A stretch of DNA of 64,000 nucleotides from JAYVSZ01 sp043774925 (GCA_043774925.1 JAYVSZ010000031.1:62001-126000); one strand, 5' to 3'. Shown: positions 42,533-51,893, counted from the first letter of the stretch. The notes: a model not told the origin generated them from the sequence alone. A program made the numbers and translations.

Positions 42533-43288
42533 TTGAACCTCGACACACTCAATTTGACTATTCTTGGCTCCGCTTTTTTGGCGGGGCTGCTGGTGCTTGC
42601 AACCCATGTGCCCATGGGGCAGCAAGTGTTACAGCGTGGCATTGTATTTATTGATTTGGCGATTGCACAAATTGCCGCGCTTGGCGTGATTGCGGCCGAT
42701 GCCCTAGGCTGGGAGCCGCAAGGCGCTGCGGTGCAAGGGGCGGCTTTTTGTGCTGCCCTTTTAGGCGCTTTGCTACTCACTTGGACAGAAAAACGCTGGC
42801 CAGAGGTGCAAGAAGCGCTAATCGGTGGATTGTTTGTGCTCGCTGCTAGTGCGGGCATTATTTTGCTTGCCAACAACCCACATGGTGGCGAGCATCTAAA
42901 AGATCTGCTGGTCGGTCAAATTCTATGGATAAGCACTGCGCAGCTCATTTTAGCAGCCTTTTTAACCACCCTTATTCTTGGCTTATGGTTTGGCTTTAGG
43001 GAACGACTCGGGCGCACTGGATTTTACGTGATGTTCGCACTTGCCGTCACCACATCCGTGCAATTGGTTGGCGTTTACCTAGTGTTTTCCAGCCTGATTA
43101 TGCCAGCACTCGCAGTACAAAAATGGCCGCAACACAAGCGCCTTGCGGGCGGCTACATGATAGGCGGAATCGCTTATGCCGCAGGACTTGCGCTATCTGC
43201 AATCTTCGACTTACCTTCTGGCGCGGTAATTGTGTGGTGTCTTGCGGCAACTGGGCTTTGTTTTAATTTGGTGAGGACTGGCTTGTAG
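42533..43288 (+). CDS. znuB: ABC-3 family metal transport permease, ZnuB-like
   Basis: This 251-residue protein has seven to eight membrane helices typical of ABC-3 permeases: LNLTILGSAFLAGLLVLATHVPMGQQVLQRGIVFIDLAIAQIAALG at the start, and GRTGFYVMFALAVTTSVQLVGVYLVFSSLIMPALAV in the second half. The start is TTG 42533 with an AAGGAG site 6 bases upstream; no ATG fits the family start. Its 3' end overlaps the convergent outer-membrane efflux gene by 26 bases. No ATPase (ZnuC) gene lies next to it, which is unusual for such an operon. Confidence 0.88.
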   Translation: MNLDTLNLTILGSAFLAGLLVLATHVPMGQQVLQRGIVFIDLAIAQIAALGVIAADALGWEPQGAAVQGAAFCAALLGALLLTWTEKRWPEVQEALIGGLFVLAASAGIILLANNPHGGEHLKDLLVGQILWISTAQLILAAFLTTLILGLWFGFRERLGRTGFYVMFALAVTTSVQLVGVYLVFSSLIMPALAVQKWPQHKRLAGGYMIGGIAYAAGLALSAIFDLPSGAVIVWCLAATGLCFNLVRTGL

Positions 43289-44714
43289 TACTAGGTGTCG
43301 CAGCGTTAGCGGACACTTCAACTTTCCAGCCGCCGCCTAGTGCTTTAAACAAATCCACCGTCGAGATGAAGTTCGCTTGCTTGGCCTGCACTGCCGCGCT
43401 TGAGGCATCGTTATAAACACGCTGTGCATCCAGTACATCCAAATACGCGGAATAGCCTGATTTATAGCGGTTCTCTGCCACATTTAGGGCATTTTTAGCG
43501 GAAGTCGCGCTTTGCGTTAACGCCAGTTCGCGCGCTGCATTCAAGCGCCTATTCACCAGCGCATCGTTCACTTCCCTAAATGCGTTTTGAATTGCGGTTT
43601 GATATTGCGCCAAGGCTTGTTTTTGCTTGGCGGTGGCTTGATCCACGCGCGCCTCGCGATGGCCTGAATCAAAAATCGGCAAATCTAAACCTAAGCCCAA
43701 ACTCCAAATGCTAGCACCCGATTTCAGCAGGTTTTTCAGCAAAGCGCTTTCCATGCCTAAACTACCCGTCAGGCTAATGCTCGGGTACATAGCCGCTTTC
43801 GCAATACCGATATTAGCGTTTTCAGCAATCAAGTTTTGCTCAGCTTGACGCACATCAGGGCGATTCTCTAATAGCGCAGAAGGCAAACCTACAGGCGGCA
43901 CGGGTGGCATCGGCAAGTTGCGAATATCGCCTGCTTCCAAAGCTAAATCCAACGCGCCTGTGAGCACTTGCAATTGATGCAAAGTGACTGCGCGCAAACG
44001 CGTCAGCTCAATCTGTTGCGCTTCCAAATTACTCACTGCCACTTCGGCCTGATTCACTTCCAGACTACTCGCTACGCCACCAGCCAAGCGGCGTTTAGTT
44101 AAAGCCAAACTTTCCGCACGGCTTTTTTGATTATCTTGCGTCACCGCAATTTGCGCATCTAAACCGCGCAATTGCAAATAATTGCTAGAAACTAGGCCCA
44201 GCAAGGAAAGTTCTACCGTATCCTTGCCAAAACGCGAGTCCAAAGCGCCTGCGGCGGCGGCTTCTTTCGCGCGTTTTATTTTTCCCCAAAAGTCGATTTC
44301 GTAGCTGGTATTTAAGCCAAATTGAAAATTATTCCGTTCTGGGCTACCGAAAGTTGGGAAAGAACCAAATTCCGTCACCTTGCTGCGACTGGCATCCGCG
44401 CCCACATTCACTTGCGGATACAAACTCGCGCCGACTTCGCGCATGCTGGCGTCAGCTTCCTCAATGCGCGCGGTAGCCAAGGCAATATTGGTATTATTTT
44501 TCAACGCAAGTTCAACAAGCTCATTCAATTTCGCATCTTCATAATGTGTCCACCATTGCTTCATCGCGCTGTCAGCCGCACCAGTGCTTGTTCCTGAGCT
44601 TACTCCTTGCTCGCCATAAGTAGCAGGCAAACTTACCTCTGCACGCTTGTAATCTGGTTCAACCGTTTTACAAGCGCTTAATAAAATCAATAAAATTAAA
44701 GAGATTTTTTTCAT
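43263..44714 (-). CDS. Outer membrane channel lipoprotein of an RND efflux system (OprM/NodT family)
   Basis: This 483-residue protein begins with a lipoprotein signal (MKKISLILLILLSAC, lipobox LSAC). The mature part has the repeated TolC-fold halves: LNELVELALKNNTNIALATARIEEADASMREVGASLYPQVN, then YEIDFWGKIKRAKEAA, LPSALLENRPDVRQAEQNLIAENANIGIAKAAMYPSISLTGSLG and YKSGYSAYLDVLDAQR. It forms the outer-membrane exit duct. It overlaps the RND pump stop by 4 bases and is third in the MFP-RND-OMF operon. Substrates cannot be told from sequence. Confidence 0.93.
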   Translation of the reverse strand: MKKISLILLILLSACKTVEPDYKRAEVSLPATYGEQGVSSGTSTGAADSAMKQWWTHYEDAKLNELVELALKNNTNIALATARIEEADASMREVGASLYPQVNVGADASRSKVTEFGSFPTFGSPERNNFQFGLNTSYEIDFWGKIKRAKEAAAAGALDSRFGKDTVELSLLGLVSSNYLQLRGLDAQIAVTQDNQKSRAESLALTKRRLAGGVASSLEVNQAEVAVSNLEAQQIELTRLRAVTLHQLQVLTGALDLALEAGDIRNLPMPPVPPVGLPSALLENRPDVRQAEQNLIAENANIGIAKAAMYPSISLTGSLGMESALLKNLLKSGASIWSLGLGLDLPIFDSGHREARVDQATAKQKQALAQYQTAIQNAFREVNDALVNRRLNAARELALTQSATSAKNALNVAENRYKSGYSAYLDVLDAQRVYNDASSAAVQAKQANFISTVDLFKALGGGWKVEVSANAATPSTTSQSSPN

Positions 44715-47700
44715 ATTGCTTTCTTATTGCCATTAGTTTCGCCTGCATCATCAATGTGGCCATGATGCCGCACGTGATTGCCCGAAAGCCAAGTGAAGAA
44801 CAGTGGAATAAAGATGGTGGCAAGAAAAGTCGCTAAAATCATGCCGCCAAACACGCCTGTGCCCATGCTTCTTCGCGCGGCAGAACCCGCGCCAGTGGCC
44901 GCCAACAGCGGTGTAATGCCCAGCACAAATGCCATGGATGTCATGACAATCGGCCTGAATCTAAGGCGCGCTGCCTCAGCCGCCGCCTGCAACACAGGCG
45001 TGCCTTGCTCCATCTTTTGACTAGCAAATTCCACAATCAGAATCGCGTTTTTCGCCGCCAAACCAATCAGCGTAATTAGCCCGATTTGGAAGTAAATATC
45101 ATTCGGCATGCCGCGCACCAACACCGCCAGTAGCGCGCCTGCTAAGGCAAATGGCACGGCCATGATTACTGCTAAAGGTAACGCCCAAGTTTCAAACTGC
45201 GCGGCTAAAATCAAAAACACCATAATCATGGCAAAACCAAAAGCAAACAAAGCCGCCGATCCAGTACGTTTTTCCTGATAGGCCTGCCCTGTCCACGCCA
45301 CTTGGTAGCCATCGGGCAAGTTTTCTTTGGCGAGTTTTTCCACCAATTTAATCGCATCGCCCGAGCTCACGCCTGGCGCGCCCTCGCCCAACACTTTCGC
45401 CGATAGCAGCCCGTTATAGCGCTCCAACTGCTCCGCGCCTATGGTGCGGCTCACACGACTTAATGCGGATAATGGAATCATTTGGCCAGCTGGGTTTAAA
45501 TTAGTAGGTCGGCTACGTACATAAATTTTGCCAATATCCTCTGGGCGCGAGCGAAATTGCGCCTCTGCCTGCAATTGCACGCGATACGTTCTGCCCGACT
45601 TATTAAAATCGTTCACGTAAAATTGCCCCATCGTACTTTGCAGCGCCGCGTAAATATCGACAATTGGCACGCCTAAAGAAAGCGCCTTCGCCTCATCCAC
45701 CTCAATATAAAGCTGGGGCACAGTCGGCCTAAAAAAGGTGTTGATATTCGTTAACTTGGGGTCGGCGCGCATCACGCCAACAAAATTATTCAGCACCGCC
45801 GCTAGTTTTTGCGGGTCGCTGCTGCCGCGACTTTGCACGTACATCTCAAAACCAGCAGAGCTACCCAAACCGCGAATTGGCGGCGGATTGACTGCAAACG
45901 CGAAGCCATCTGGCTGACCAAAGCCAATGCCTTTGAGCTTACCCGCAATATCGTCCGCTGTCGTGGTGCGCTCTTTCCAATCTTTTAAACGCACAAACAT
46001 GGTACCTGCGCTGGTTTTGTTGCCACCGCCAATAAAATCTAAGCCCACAATTGCAAACTCAAACTCCACCGCAGGGTCGGACGAAATGGCTTGGCGTATG
46101 GATTCCGTCGTTTTTTCGGTGCGGTTCAGCGTCGCGCCATCAGGCAGAATCATTAGCGTAATCACATAGCCTTGATCCTCTTGCGGCACTAAGCTGCCCG
46201 GCACGCGATTGAGCAGAACCACGCACAGCGCAATAATGGATGCAAACACCAGTGCGCCGATGATTTTATGATGCAGCGTTAAATCGACAATGCGCGTGTA
46301 AAAGTTGGTAAGCTTTTGAAAAAATTGATTAAATGCTTTAAAAAGCGCGTTTTCGCCATGTGTATTTTTAAGCAGAATCGCGCATAAAGCGGGCGTGAGC
46401 GTGAGCGCAACCACGCCAGAAATAACCACCGCAATGGCCACCGTCACCGCAAACTGGCGATACAGCGCGCCCGCAATGCCGCCCATAAATGCCACCGGAA
46501 TAAACACCGCGCACAGCACCATCACAATCGCAATCACCGCGCTAGAAACTTGTTCCATCGATTTAATCGCGGCTTGCATCGGCTTCAGGCCTTCATCGCG
46601 CATCAGCCGCTCAACATTTTCTAGCACCACAATCGCATCATCCACCACAATCCCAATCGCCAAAATCATGGCAAATAGCGTGAGTAAATTGATGGTAAAA
46701 CCCAGCAAATACAGGCCTGCAAAAGTGCCGATGAGTGAAATTGGCACGGCGATAATGGGGATAAGCGTTGCGCGCCAGCTTTGTAAGAATAAAAACACCA
46801 CCAACACCACTAAAATCAAGGCTTCGGCCAGCGTTTTAAACACTTCCTCAATCGTCGCTTTTACAAATTCACTAGTGTCATACGGAATGCTATATTCCAT
46901 GCCTTCTGGAAAGCGCTGTTTCAGCTCTTCCATTTTCAGTTTGATACTTTTTGCCGTATCTAACGCATTAGCTCCCGATTGCAAAAACACGCCAAGCGCC
47001 ACGCCAGGCTTGCCGTTTAGCGCAGAGCGTACATTGTAACTTTGCGCGCCCAGCTCAATTCTCGCCACATCTTTGAGGTACAAAATACCGCGTGGACCAT
47101 CGGCTTTAATAATAATATTGCCAAACTGCTCGGGCTCTAACAAACGCCCTTTGGCGGTCACCGTATAGATAATTTGCTGGTCATTTGGCGCAGGATCTTG
47201 ACCGATTTTGCCCGCCGCATATTGCGCGTTTTGCGTTTGAATCGCCGCCGCAATGTCTGACGCCGTCACGCCCAGTTGCGCCATTCTGTCTGGCCGCAGC
47301 CACACGCGCATGGCGTAATCTTGCCCGCCAAAAATCTGCGCGCTGCCCACGCCTTGAATGCGCTTAATTTCATCCAAAATATTCAGCGTGGCGTAGTTAC
47401 TTAAAAATAATCGGTCGTGCGCTTTGTCTTTCGATGTAAGAAACGACACCAACAAAAAGTCGCTGGAAATTTTCTGTACGATTAGTCCATTACGGCGCAC
47501 TTCTTCTGGCAAGCGCGGCGTGGCAATATTCACGCGATTACTCACGTTAAAAGTTGCTTGGTCAATATTGGTGCCGACTTCGAAGGTGGCAGTAATCGTG
47601 AGCGTACCGCTAGAATCCGCCACAGAGTTGAAATACAGCAAATGTTCCACGCCGCTTAACTGCTCCTCGATGGGCGCAGCCACGGTTTTAGAGAGTGTAT

Positions 47701-47863
47701 CCGCACTCGCACCTGGGTAAATCGCGGTAATCGTCACCGTGGGCGGCGCGATTTCAGGATATTGCGCCACAGGCAACTTAAATGCGGCTGCCAAGCCTGC
47801 CAGCACAATAATAATTGACAAAACGCCAGCGAAAATTGGGCGCGTGATGAAAAATTTAATCAT
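44711..47863 (-). CDS. RND multidrug efflux pump, HAE1/AcrB-MexB type
   Basis: This 1050-residue inner-membrane proton antiporter has 12 predicted membrane helices and two large periplasmic loops. Proton-relay residues are visible in GIVVDDAIVVLENVERLM (the DD pair near residues 410-411) and AKNAILIVEFASQKM (Lys near 940). The start MIKFFITRPIFAGVLSIIIVLAGLAAAFKLPVAQYPEIAPPTV is typical of the HAE1 family. The stop overlaps the channel gene and the start overlaps the end of the fusion-protein gene by one base (ATGA-type), so all three are translated together. Drugs, solvents or other amphiphiles are likely substrates; no choice is possible here. Confidence 0.95.
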   Translation of the reverse strand: MIKFFITRPIFAGVLSIIIVLAGLAAAFKLPVAQYPEIAPPTVTITAIYPGASADTLSKTVAAPIEEQLSGVEHLLYFNSVADSSGTLTITATFEVGTNIDQATFNVSNRVNIATPRLPEEVRRNGLIVQKISSDFLLVSFLTSKDKAHDRLFLSNYATLNILDEIKRIQGVGSAQIFGGQDYAMRVWLRPDRMAQLGVTASDIAAAIQTQNAQYAAGKIGQDPAPNDQQIIYTVTAKGRLLEPEQFGNIIIKADGPRGILYLKDVARIELGAQSYNVRSALNGKPGVALGVFLQSGANALDTAKSIKLKMEELKQRFPEGMEYSIPYDTSEFVKATIEEVFKTLAEALILVVLVVFLFLQSWRATLIPIIAVPISLIGTFAGLYLLGFTINLLTLFAMILAIGIVVDDAIVVLENVERLMRDEGLKPMQAAIKSMEQVSSAVIAIVMVLCAVFIPVAFMGGIAGALYRQFAVTVAIAVVISGVVALTLTPALCAILLKNTHGENALFKAFNQFFQKLTNFYTRIVDLTLHHKIIGALVFASIIALCVVLLNRVPGSLVPQEDQGYVITLMILPDGATLNRTEKTTESIRQAISSDPAVEFEFAIVGLDFIGGGNKTSAGTMFVRLKDWKERTTTADDIAGKLKGIGFGQPDGFAFAVNPPPIRGLGSSAGFEMYVQSRGSSDPQKLAAVLNNFVGVMRADPKLTNINTFFRPTVPQLYIEVDEAKALSLGVPIVDIYAALQSTMGQFYVNDFNKSGRTYRVQLQAEAQFRSRPEDIGKIYVRSRPTNLNPAGQMIPLSALSRVSRTIGAEQLERYNGLLSAKVLGEGAPGVSSGDAIKLVEKLAKENLPDGYQVAWTGQAYQEKRTGSAALFAFGFAMIMVFLILAAQFETWALPLAVIMAVPFALAGALLAVLVRGMPNDIYFQIGLITLIGLAAKNAILIVEFASQKMEQGTPVLQAAAEAARLRFRPIVMTSMAFVLGITPLLAATGAGSAARRSMGTGVFGGMILATFLATIFIPLFFTWLSGNHVRHHGHIDDAGETNGNKKAI

Positions 47864-49053
47864 TATTTTTTAGTTTCTGGCTTAGATGCTGGTGCGCCAG
47901 CAGGCAAGCTGGATGCGGCTCCCAGCGCATGTGGCGCAACGGGTGCGCCAGGCGGCATCATATTGAGTTTAATCAAATTATCGGTAATCACTTTGTCGCC
48001 CGCGTTCAAACCCCCTAAAATAATCCAGTCCGCGCCCTTCCATTCACCCACCGTCACCGGGCGGCGTTCCGCTTGATTTTTTGCGTTGGCGATAAACACA
48101 AAAGTGCCTTGCTCACCTGTAGAAACTGCGGTTTGCGGCACTAAAAATACGCCATCGCGGCTGCCTGTGCTAATGCGTGCGCGCACAAACTGGCCTGGCA
48201 GCAAGGCTTTATCCGCATTTTTAAATTCGGCGCGCAATTGTTGCGTACCTAAAGCGGGGTCGATTTGGCTGGCAGCAAAATTCAATTTTCCCGTTTCGCC
48301 ATATTCCGTGCCATCAGGCAGAAGAATCGTTACTTTTTGCACATTCTTTTCGCTAACCGAGCCGCCAAGCAGCTTCAACTCCGATTCCGACAAACTAAAG
48401 CGCACCCAAATCGGCGAGATTTGGCTAATCGTTGTGAGTAAACTGGTATTTGGCGCTATCAACGCGCCTTCGGAATACAAAAATCTGCCCGCGATACCGC
48501 TGGAAGGCGCTTTTACTGTCGTGTAAGAAAGATTCAACTGCGCCTCTCGCACGCCAGCATTGGCTTGCATAATGCCTGCGCTGGCGACTGCGCTGTCCGA
48601 TGTCGCATTGTCGTATTCGCGCTGGCTGATGGATTGCGTTGCTAGCAAATCTTTTAAGCGCGCAGATTCGCGCGTGGTTTGCGCCACATGCGCATTTTGC
48701 CCCGCCAATTGGCCTTGCGCATTGGCAAGTGCAATTTTATAAGGCTCGGGATCGATTAAAAACATCGGCTGCCCAGCCTTAACTGGCGCGCCTTCCGCAA
48801 ACATTTTCTTCAGTAAAATACCGCCCACACGCGGACGCACTTCCACCTCGCTTGCGCCTTCGGTCTGCGCAACGGCTTCTGTGCTAATCGGCACACTTGT
48901 CGCCTCCGCCGTGATTACGCTCACTGGCATCGGTGGCATTTGCGGCATGCCTTGCGGCGCGGCTTCTTTATTGCCACAAGCAAATAGCATCGCGCTAAGC
49001 ACCAATATCCATGCGCCTCTCAGGGCATGTTTAAGCAAATGATTTTTATTCAT
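47863..49053 (-). CDS. RND periplasmic adaptor (membrane fusion) lipoprotein, AcrA/MexA type
   Basis: This 396-residue adaptor begins with a lipoprotein-like signal, MNKNHLLKHALRGAWILVLSAMLFACGNKE (lipobox LFAC, Cys near 26). The hallmark barrel-sandwich segment is VEVRPRVGGILLKKMFAEGAPVKAGQPMFLIDPEPY, followed by the alpha-helical hairpin and LSYTTVKAPSSGIAGRF. It links pump and channel. The signal peptide DNA (about 49000-49027) includes a copy of the dispersed CATGGATATTGG repeat, in the opposite orientation to the other coding copies. A Pho-box-like repeat lies upstream. The C-terminus is Ala/Pro-rich and polar. Confidence 0.94.
   Translation of the reverse strand: MNKNHLLKHALRGAWILVLSAMLFACGNKEAAPQGMPQMPPMPVSVITAEATSVPISTEAVAQTEGASEVEVRPRVGGILLKKMFAEGAPVKAGQPMFLIDPEPYKIALANAQGQLAGQNAHVAQTTRESARLKDLLATQSISQREYDNATSDSAVASAGIMQANAGVREAQLNLSYTTVKAPSSGIAGRFLYSEGALIAPNTSLLTTISQISPIWVRFSLSESELKLLGGSVSEKNVQKVTILLPDGTEYGETGKLNFAASQIDPALGTQQLRAEFKNADKALLPGQFVRARISTGSRDGVFLVPQTAVSTGEQGTFVFIANAKNQAERRPVTVGEWKGADWIILGGLNAGDKVITDNLIKLNMMPPGAPVAPHALGAASSLPAGAPASKPETKK
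48998..49027. repeat. CATGGATATTGG hairpin repeat, copy within the adaptor signal peptide
   Basis: The stretch ACCAATATCCATGCGCCTCT and the following CAGGGCATG match the dispersed repeat; on the minus strand it encodes HALRGAWILVL. The core reads CATGGATATTGGT rather than GGCT, so it is slightly diverged. Confidence 0.5.
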
Positions 49054-49152
49054 AAAAGTTAATTAGCCTTCAATTTATAATTCAATACATTCTCGCACTT
49101 TGATGTCAAAAAAACAAAAATAGTTGCCTAAACAATTATTTACGCGCTAAAT

Positions 49153-49170
49153 ATGACAAAAACATGACGC
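49153..49170 (-). promoter_or_regulatory. Pho-box-like repeat upstream of the RND operon
   Basis: On the minus strand GCGTCAT (49170-49164) and TTGTCAT (49159-49153) are 11 bp apart with a 4-bp gap. Both units match CTGTCAT at five to six of seven positions. An AT-rich hexamer (TAAATA) follows about 10 bp downstream. It points to the adaptor gene at 49053. Confidence 0.45.
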
Positions 49171-49232
49171 AAACCCTTGTGAAACCTTGCGCATGGCGTT
49201 AATATGCGGCAACAACTTGGTTGGGAGACGTT

Positions 49233-49556
49233 GTGGAAGTGCATTCTGGTGAGATTTACGGCAAACAAACGGCCAGCAAATTAGTGATGTACAACGTGCT
49301 AAAAGTAAGCAAGGCGGTTGTTACGTTGCAAAATATCGACAATCCACTCAGTCTGTTCGAAACTACCGCACAAAAGTTAGCCAGTTCTGGCTATATTCGT
49401 ATTAGTCAAACGCCTTACATCAACCTCAACGCCACTACACCAAAAAAACGCAAGGCTGCTAGAAAACCGCAGCGTTGCCCACTCACTTTTGATTTTTTAG
49501 AAGCGCGCGCCGATTCTGAAAGACCTTCAGCGATATTGCCTGATTTGTTTAACTAA
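49233..49556 (+). CDS. Small basic hypothetical protein
   Basis: This ORF of about 107 residues starts at GTG 49233, with GGGAG 5 bases upstream; a TTG further upstream is less likely. It reads MEVHSGEIYGKQTASKLVMYNVLKVSKAVVTLQNI and has a basic stretch TPKKRKAARKPQR at about 74-86. No signal peptide, membrane helix or recognised domain is visible. It is divergent from the RND operon and could be a small regulatory or DNA/RNA-associated protein; nothing more can be said. No other gene follows until 50220. Confidence 0.5.
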   Translation: MEVHSGEIYGKQTASKLVMYNVLKVSKAVVTLQNIDNPLSLFETTAQKLASSGYIRISQTPYINLNATTPKKRKAARKPQRCPLTFDFLEARADSERPSAILPDLFN

Positions 49557-49598
49557 TTTTAGTTTTATTTGGCTTAAAACTAAGCATATCAAACCACC

Positions 49599-49635
49599 TG
49601 CCCTGCAAGCCAATATCCATGAGGGTTGCAGAGCA
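49599..49635. repeat. CATGGATATTGG hairpin repeat, copy in the 49.6-kb intergenic region
   Basis: TGCCCTGCAA (49599-49608) and TTGCAGAGCA (49626-49635) pair at 9 of 10 positions around the core AGCCAATATCCAT. This is the clearest example of the hairpin form. It lies outside any gene. Confidence 0.65.
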
Positions 49636-49671
49636 TCTACTTTTTCACGCGCTAAACTAAATCATTTCACA

Positions 49672-49767
49672 CCGTCATTCCCGCGTAGGCGGGAATCCAT
49701 TTTTTATTTAAAAACAATTCTGGATTCCGTGGTTCGCGCAAAATACGCGCTCCCGTCGGAATGACGG
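49672..49767. repeat. 96-bp REP element with CCGTCATTCC/GGAATGACGG ends
   Basis: CCGTCATTCC (49672-49681) and GGAATGACGG (49758-49767) are exact inverted ends. Inside are GCGTAGGCGGGAATCCA and a CTGGATTCCGTGG arm. It is one of several such elements in this 660-bp gene-free stretch. Confidence 0.75.
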
Positions 49768-49798
49768 CGTGGGTTTTAACTTGCTTCAGTGAAAGTTC

Positions 49799-50045
49799 GC
49801 ATGGTTTTGACTTTAAATCTCCTTGCTGAGGCTTGAGCCTAAGCTTGGTTAAACGCACAACCGTCATGCTGAGCCATGAGCTTGTCGAATAGGCGAAGCA
49901 TCCAGTTGCAATGTTGAAACTACTGGATTCTTCGCTTCGCTCAGAATGACGACGTGGATTTTAAGTAAATTCGGTGGCGCTCGCATGGTTTTGACTTTAA
50001 TCCCCTCTGCCGCGCCTGAGGCTTGAGCATAAGCTGGGTTAAACG
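49799..50045. repeat. Two direct copies of a GCATGGTTTTGACTTTAA repeat
   Basis: The segment GCATGGTTTTGACTTTAA at about 49799-49816 recurs at about 49983-50000. Both copies are followed by GAGGCTTGAGCNTAAGCT and GGTTAAACG. The copies are about 60 bp and lie on either side of a REP element (49861-49951), suggesting insertion of that element into or beside a duplicated segment. Confidence 0.6.
49861..49951. repeat. REP-type element, GTCATNCTGAGC family
   Basis: CCGTCATGCTGAGCCATGAG at the left and GCTCAGAATGACG at the right enclose a central TCCAGTTGCAATG...CTACTGGATTC palindrome. It is related to the elements at 27108 and 52881. Confidence 0.8.
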
Positions 50046-50144
50046 GCGAGGACTGTCTGAGCGCTGTAAGCGCGAGTTCCGCAGCCGTACCAGCGTTGCG
50101 CTAAGACCGAAGGATGAAGCGGAAGCGGGGCGTGATTTTCTTTG

Positions 50145-50178
50145 GTTTCTTTCTTTTGCACGAACAAAAGAAAGAAAC
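50145..50178. repeat. Perfect 14-bp stem hairpin in a repeat-like sequence
   Basis: GTTTCTTTCTTTTG (50145-50158) and CAAAAGAAAGAAAC (50165-50178) are exactly inverted with a 6-base loop. The surrounding GGGGCGTGATTTTCTTTGG and AAACTCGCCTAAAGGCG resemble a widespread intergenic repeat of betaproteobacteria. It could terminate transcription in either direction. Confidence 0.6.
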
Positions 50179-50219
50179 TCGCCTAAAGGCGAAACAAACA
50201 AGTTGCCTACAAGCTAGAT

Positions 50220-50453
50220 TTACTTCTCTGTAGCCTTAAAGCAAGCAGGACCACCAGCCGCGGGAGAAAACGAAGCACAAAACTTTGTTTCGCCAGTCAA
50301 TGTGTCCAATTGCCAAGCCCCACCTTCACTATTTGAAATAATTTGAAAATGAGTTTGTGGTAACTTCTCTGTAGTAGGTGTAGTGGAAGCTGCCATGTGT
50401 TGCTGGTCGCATCCAGCAAGTAAAAATAAAGAAATGTAGACCAATAATTTCAT
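50220..50453 (-). CDS. Small putative lipoprotein
   Basis: This 77-residue protein begins MKLLVYISLFLLAGCDQQ with lipobox LLAGC (Cys near residue 15), so it is probably anchored to a membrane. The mature part is about 60 residues, with a Thr/Pro-rich start (AASTTPTTEKLPQ) and FQIISNSEGGAWQLDTLTGETKFCASFSPAAGGPACF, containing two cysteines that could form a disulfide. I recognise no family; small lipoproteins of this kind with the motif WQLDTLTGE are widespread and uncharacterised. It lies between a repeat region and rimO on the same strand. Confidence 0.7.
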   Translation of the reverse strand: MKLLVYISLFLLAGCDQQHMAASTTPTTEKLPQTHFQIISNSEGGAWQLDTLTGETKFCASFSPAAGGPACFKATEK

Positions 50454-50524
50454 ATCTAATGCCCTTCAAAAAATTAATGACTTAAAACTTGATAAAACAC
50501 TATAGTATCAAATCTACTAGATAA

Positions 50525-51889
50525 TTAATTTCTCGGTGGTCCGCCCCTCAAATCATGCCCATCCGCGCTATAAATCTCCACCTCAACAAAATCACCGGGC
50601 GTTAAGCCTTCGGCATCTTCCATGTACACCACGCCATCAATCTCTGGCGCATCCGCTTTTGTGCGGCCAATCGCTTCAATATTACCTTCCGCATCTTGCA
50701 CAATTTCATCCACCAGCACGGTTTGCATGCTACCAATTTTGGCATGTAGTTTAGCTGCGCTAATACGCTCTTGCACTTCCATAAAGCGGCTTAGGCGCTC
50801 TTGTTTGACTTCTTCCGGCACATGGTCCGGCAGTTCGTTCGCTTTAGCGCCATCTACCGCGGAGTAGGCAAAGCACCCTACTCTATCCAGTTGCGCCTCC
50901 TCGAGGAAATCAAGTAGCATTTTAAAGTCATCTTCCGTCTCGCCCGGGAAGCCCGTGATGAACGTGCTGCGAACCGTAATATCTGGACAGATTTCGCGCC
51001 AAGCTTTAATACGCGCCAAGTTATTTTCGGCATGGGCTGGGCGTTTCATGGCTTTTAATATTCTAGGGCTGGCGTGTTGAAAAGGCACATCCAAGTACGG
51101 CAAAATCAAGCCATCTGCCATCAAGGGAATCACTTCATCTACATGCGGATATGGGTAAACATAGTGCAGGCGCGTCCAAACACCTAGCTCGCTCAAACTT
51201 TGGCAAAGCTCAGTCATGCGTGTTTTAACAGGGCGGCCATTCCAAAAACCGCTACGATATTTCACATCCACACCATAAGCCGACGTATCTTGCGAAATCA
51301 CTAGAATCTCGCTCACACCAGCATTCACAAGGTTTTCCGCCTCGTTCAAGACTTCTCCGATATTTCTGCTGACTAAATCGCCGCGCATGGATGGAATAAT
51401 GCAAAAACTGCAACGATGGTTGCAACCTTCTGAAATTTTCAAATAAGCATAATGGCTAGGCGTGAGGCGTATGCCCTGCGGCGGCACGAGGTCTATAAAC
51501 GGCTCGTGCAATTTAGGTAAGTTGGCGTGTACGGCGGTCATCACTTCTTCTAGCGCATGTGGGCCAGTAACAGCCAGCACGCTAGGATGCGCGTTGATTA
51601 CTACATCTTTTTTTGCGCCCAAACAGCCCGTGACAATCACTTTACCGTTTTTGTGCAGTGCTTCGCCAATCGCGTCTAAGCTTTCTTGCACGGCGCTATC
51701 AATAAAGCCGCAGGTGTTCACTACTACTAAATCAGAATCTTCATACGAAGCCGAGATTTCATAGCCTTCGGCGCGCAGTTGCGTGAGGATGCGCTCGGCA
51801 TCGGAACCAGCTTTTGGGCAGCCAAGTGAAACGAAACCTACTTTTGGCGCAGAAGATTTAAGAGGAGAAGATATAAGTGCTGAAGCCAT
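50525..51889 (-). CDS. rimO: Ribosomal protein S12 methylthiotransferase
   Basis: RimO is a radical-SAM enzyme that methylthiolates the aspartate of S12. The 454-residue protein has the three N-terminal UPF0004 cysteines in [22 protein letters not shown] and VTGCLGAK, the radical-SAM triad in [17 protein letters not shown] (about 152-168), and a C-terminal TRAM domain ([35 protein letters not shown]). [10 protein letters not shown] and [11 protein letters not shown] are RimO- rather than MiaB-like. It is preceded by a ZIP gene 4 bases away on the same strand, so the two may share a transcript. Confidence 0.95.
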   Translation of the reverse strand: MASALISSPLKSSAPKVGFVSLGCPKAGSDAERILTQLRAEGYEISASYEDSDLVVVNTCGFIDSAVQESLDAIGEALHKNGKVIVTGCLGAKKDVVINAHPSVLAVTGPHALEEVMTAVHANLPKLHEPFIDLVPPQGIRLTPSHYAYLKISEGCNHRCSFCIIPSMRGDLVSRNIGEVLNEAENLVNAGVSEILVISQDTSAYGVDVKYRSGFWNGRPVKTRMTELCQSLSELGVWTRLHYVYPYPHVDEVIPLMADGLILPYLDVPFQHASPRILKAMKRPAHAENNLARIKAWREICPDITVRSTFITGFPGETEDDFKMLLDFLEEAQLDRVGCFAYSAVDGAKANELPDHVPEEVKQERLSRFMEVQERISAAKLHAKIGSMQTVLVDEIVQDAEGNIEAIGRTKADAPEIDGVVYMEDAEGLTPGDFVEVEIYSADGHDLRGGPPRN

Positions 51890-51893
51890 AAAT

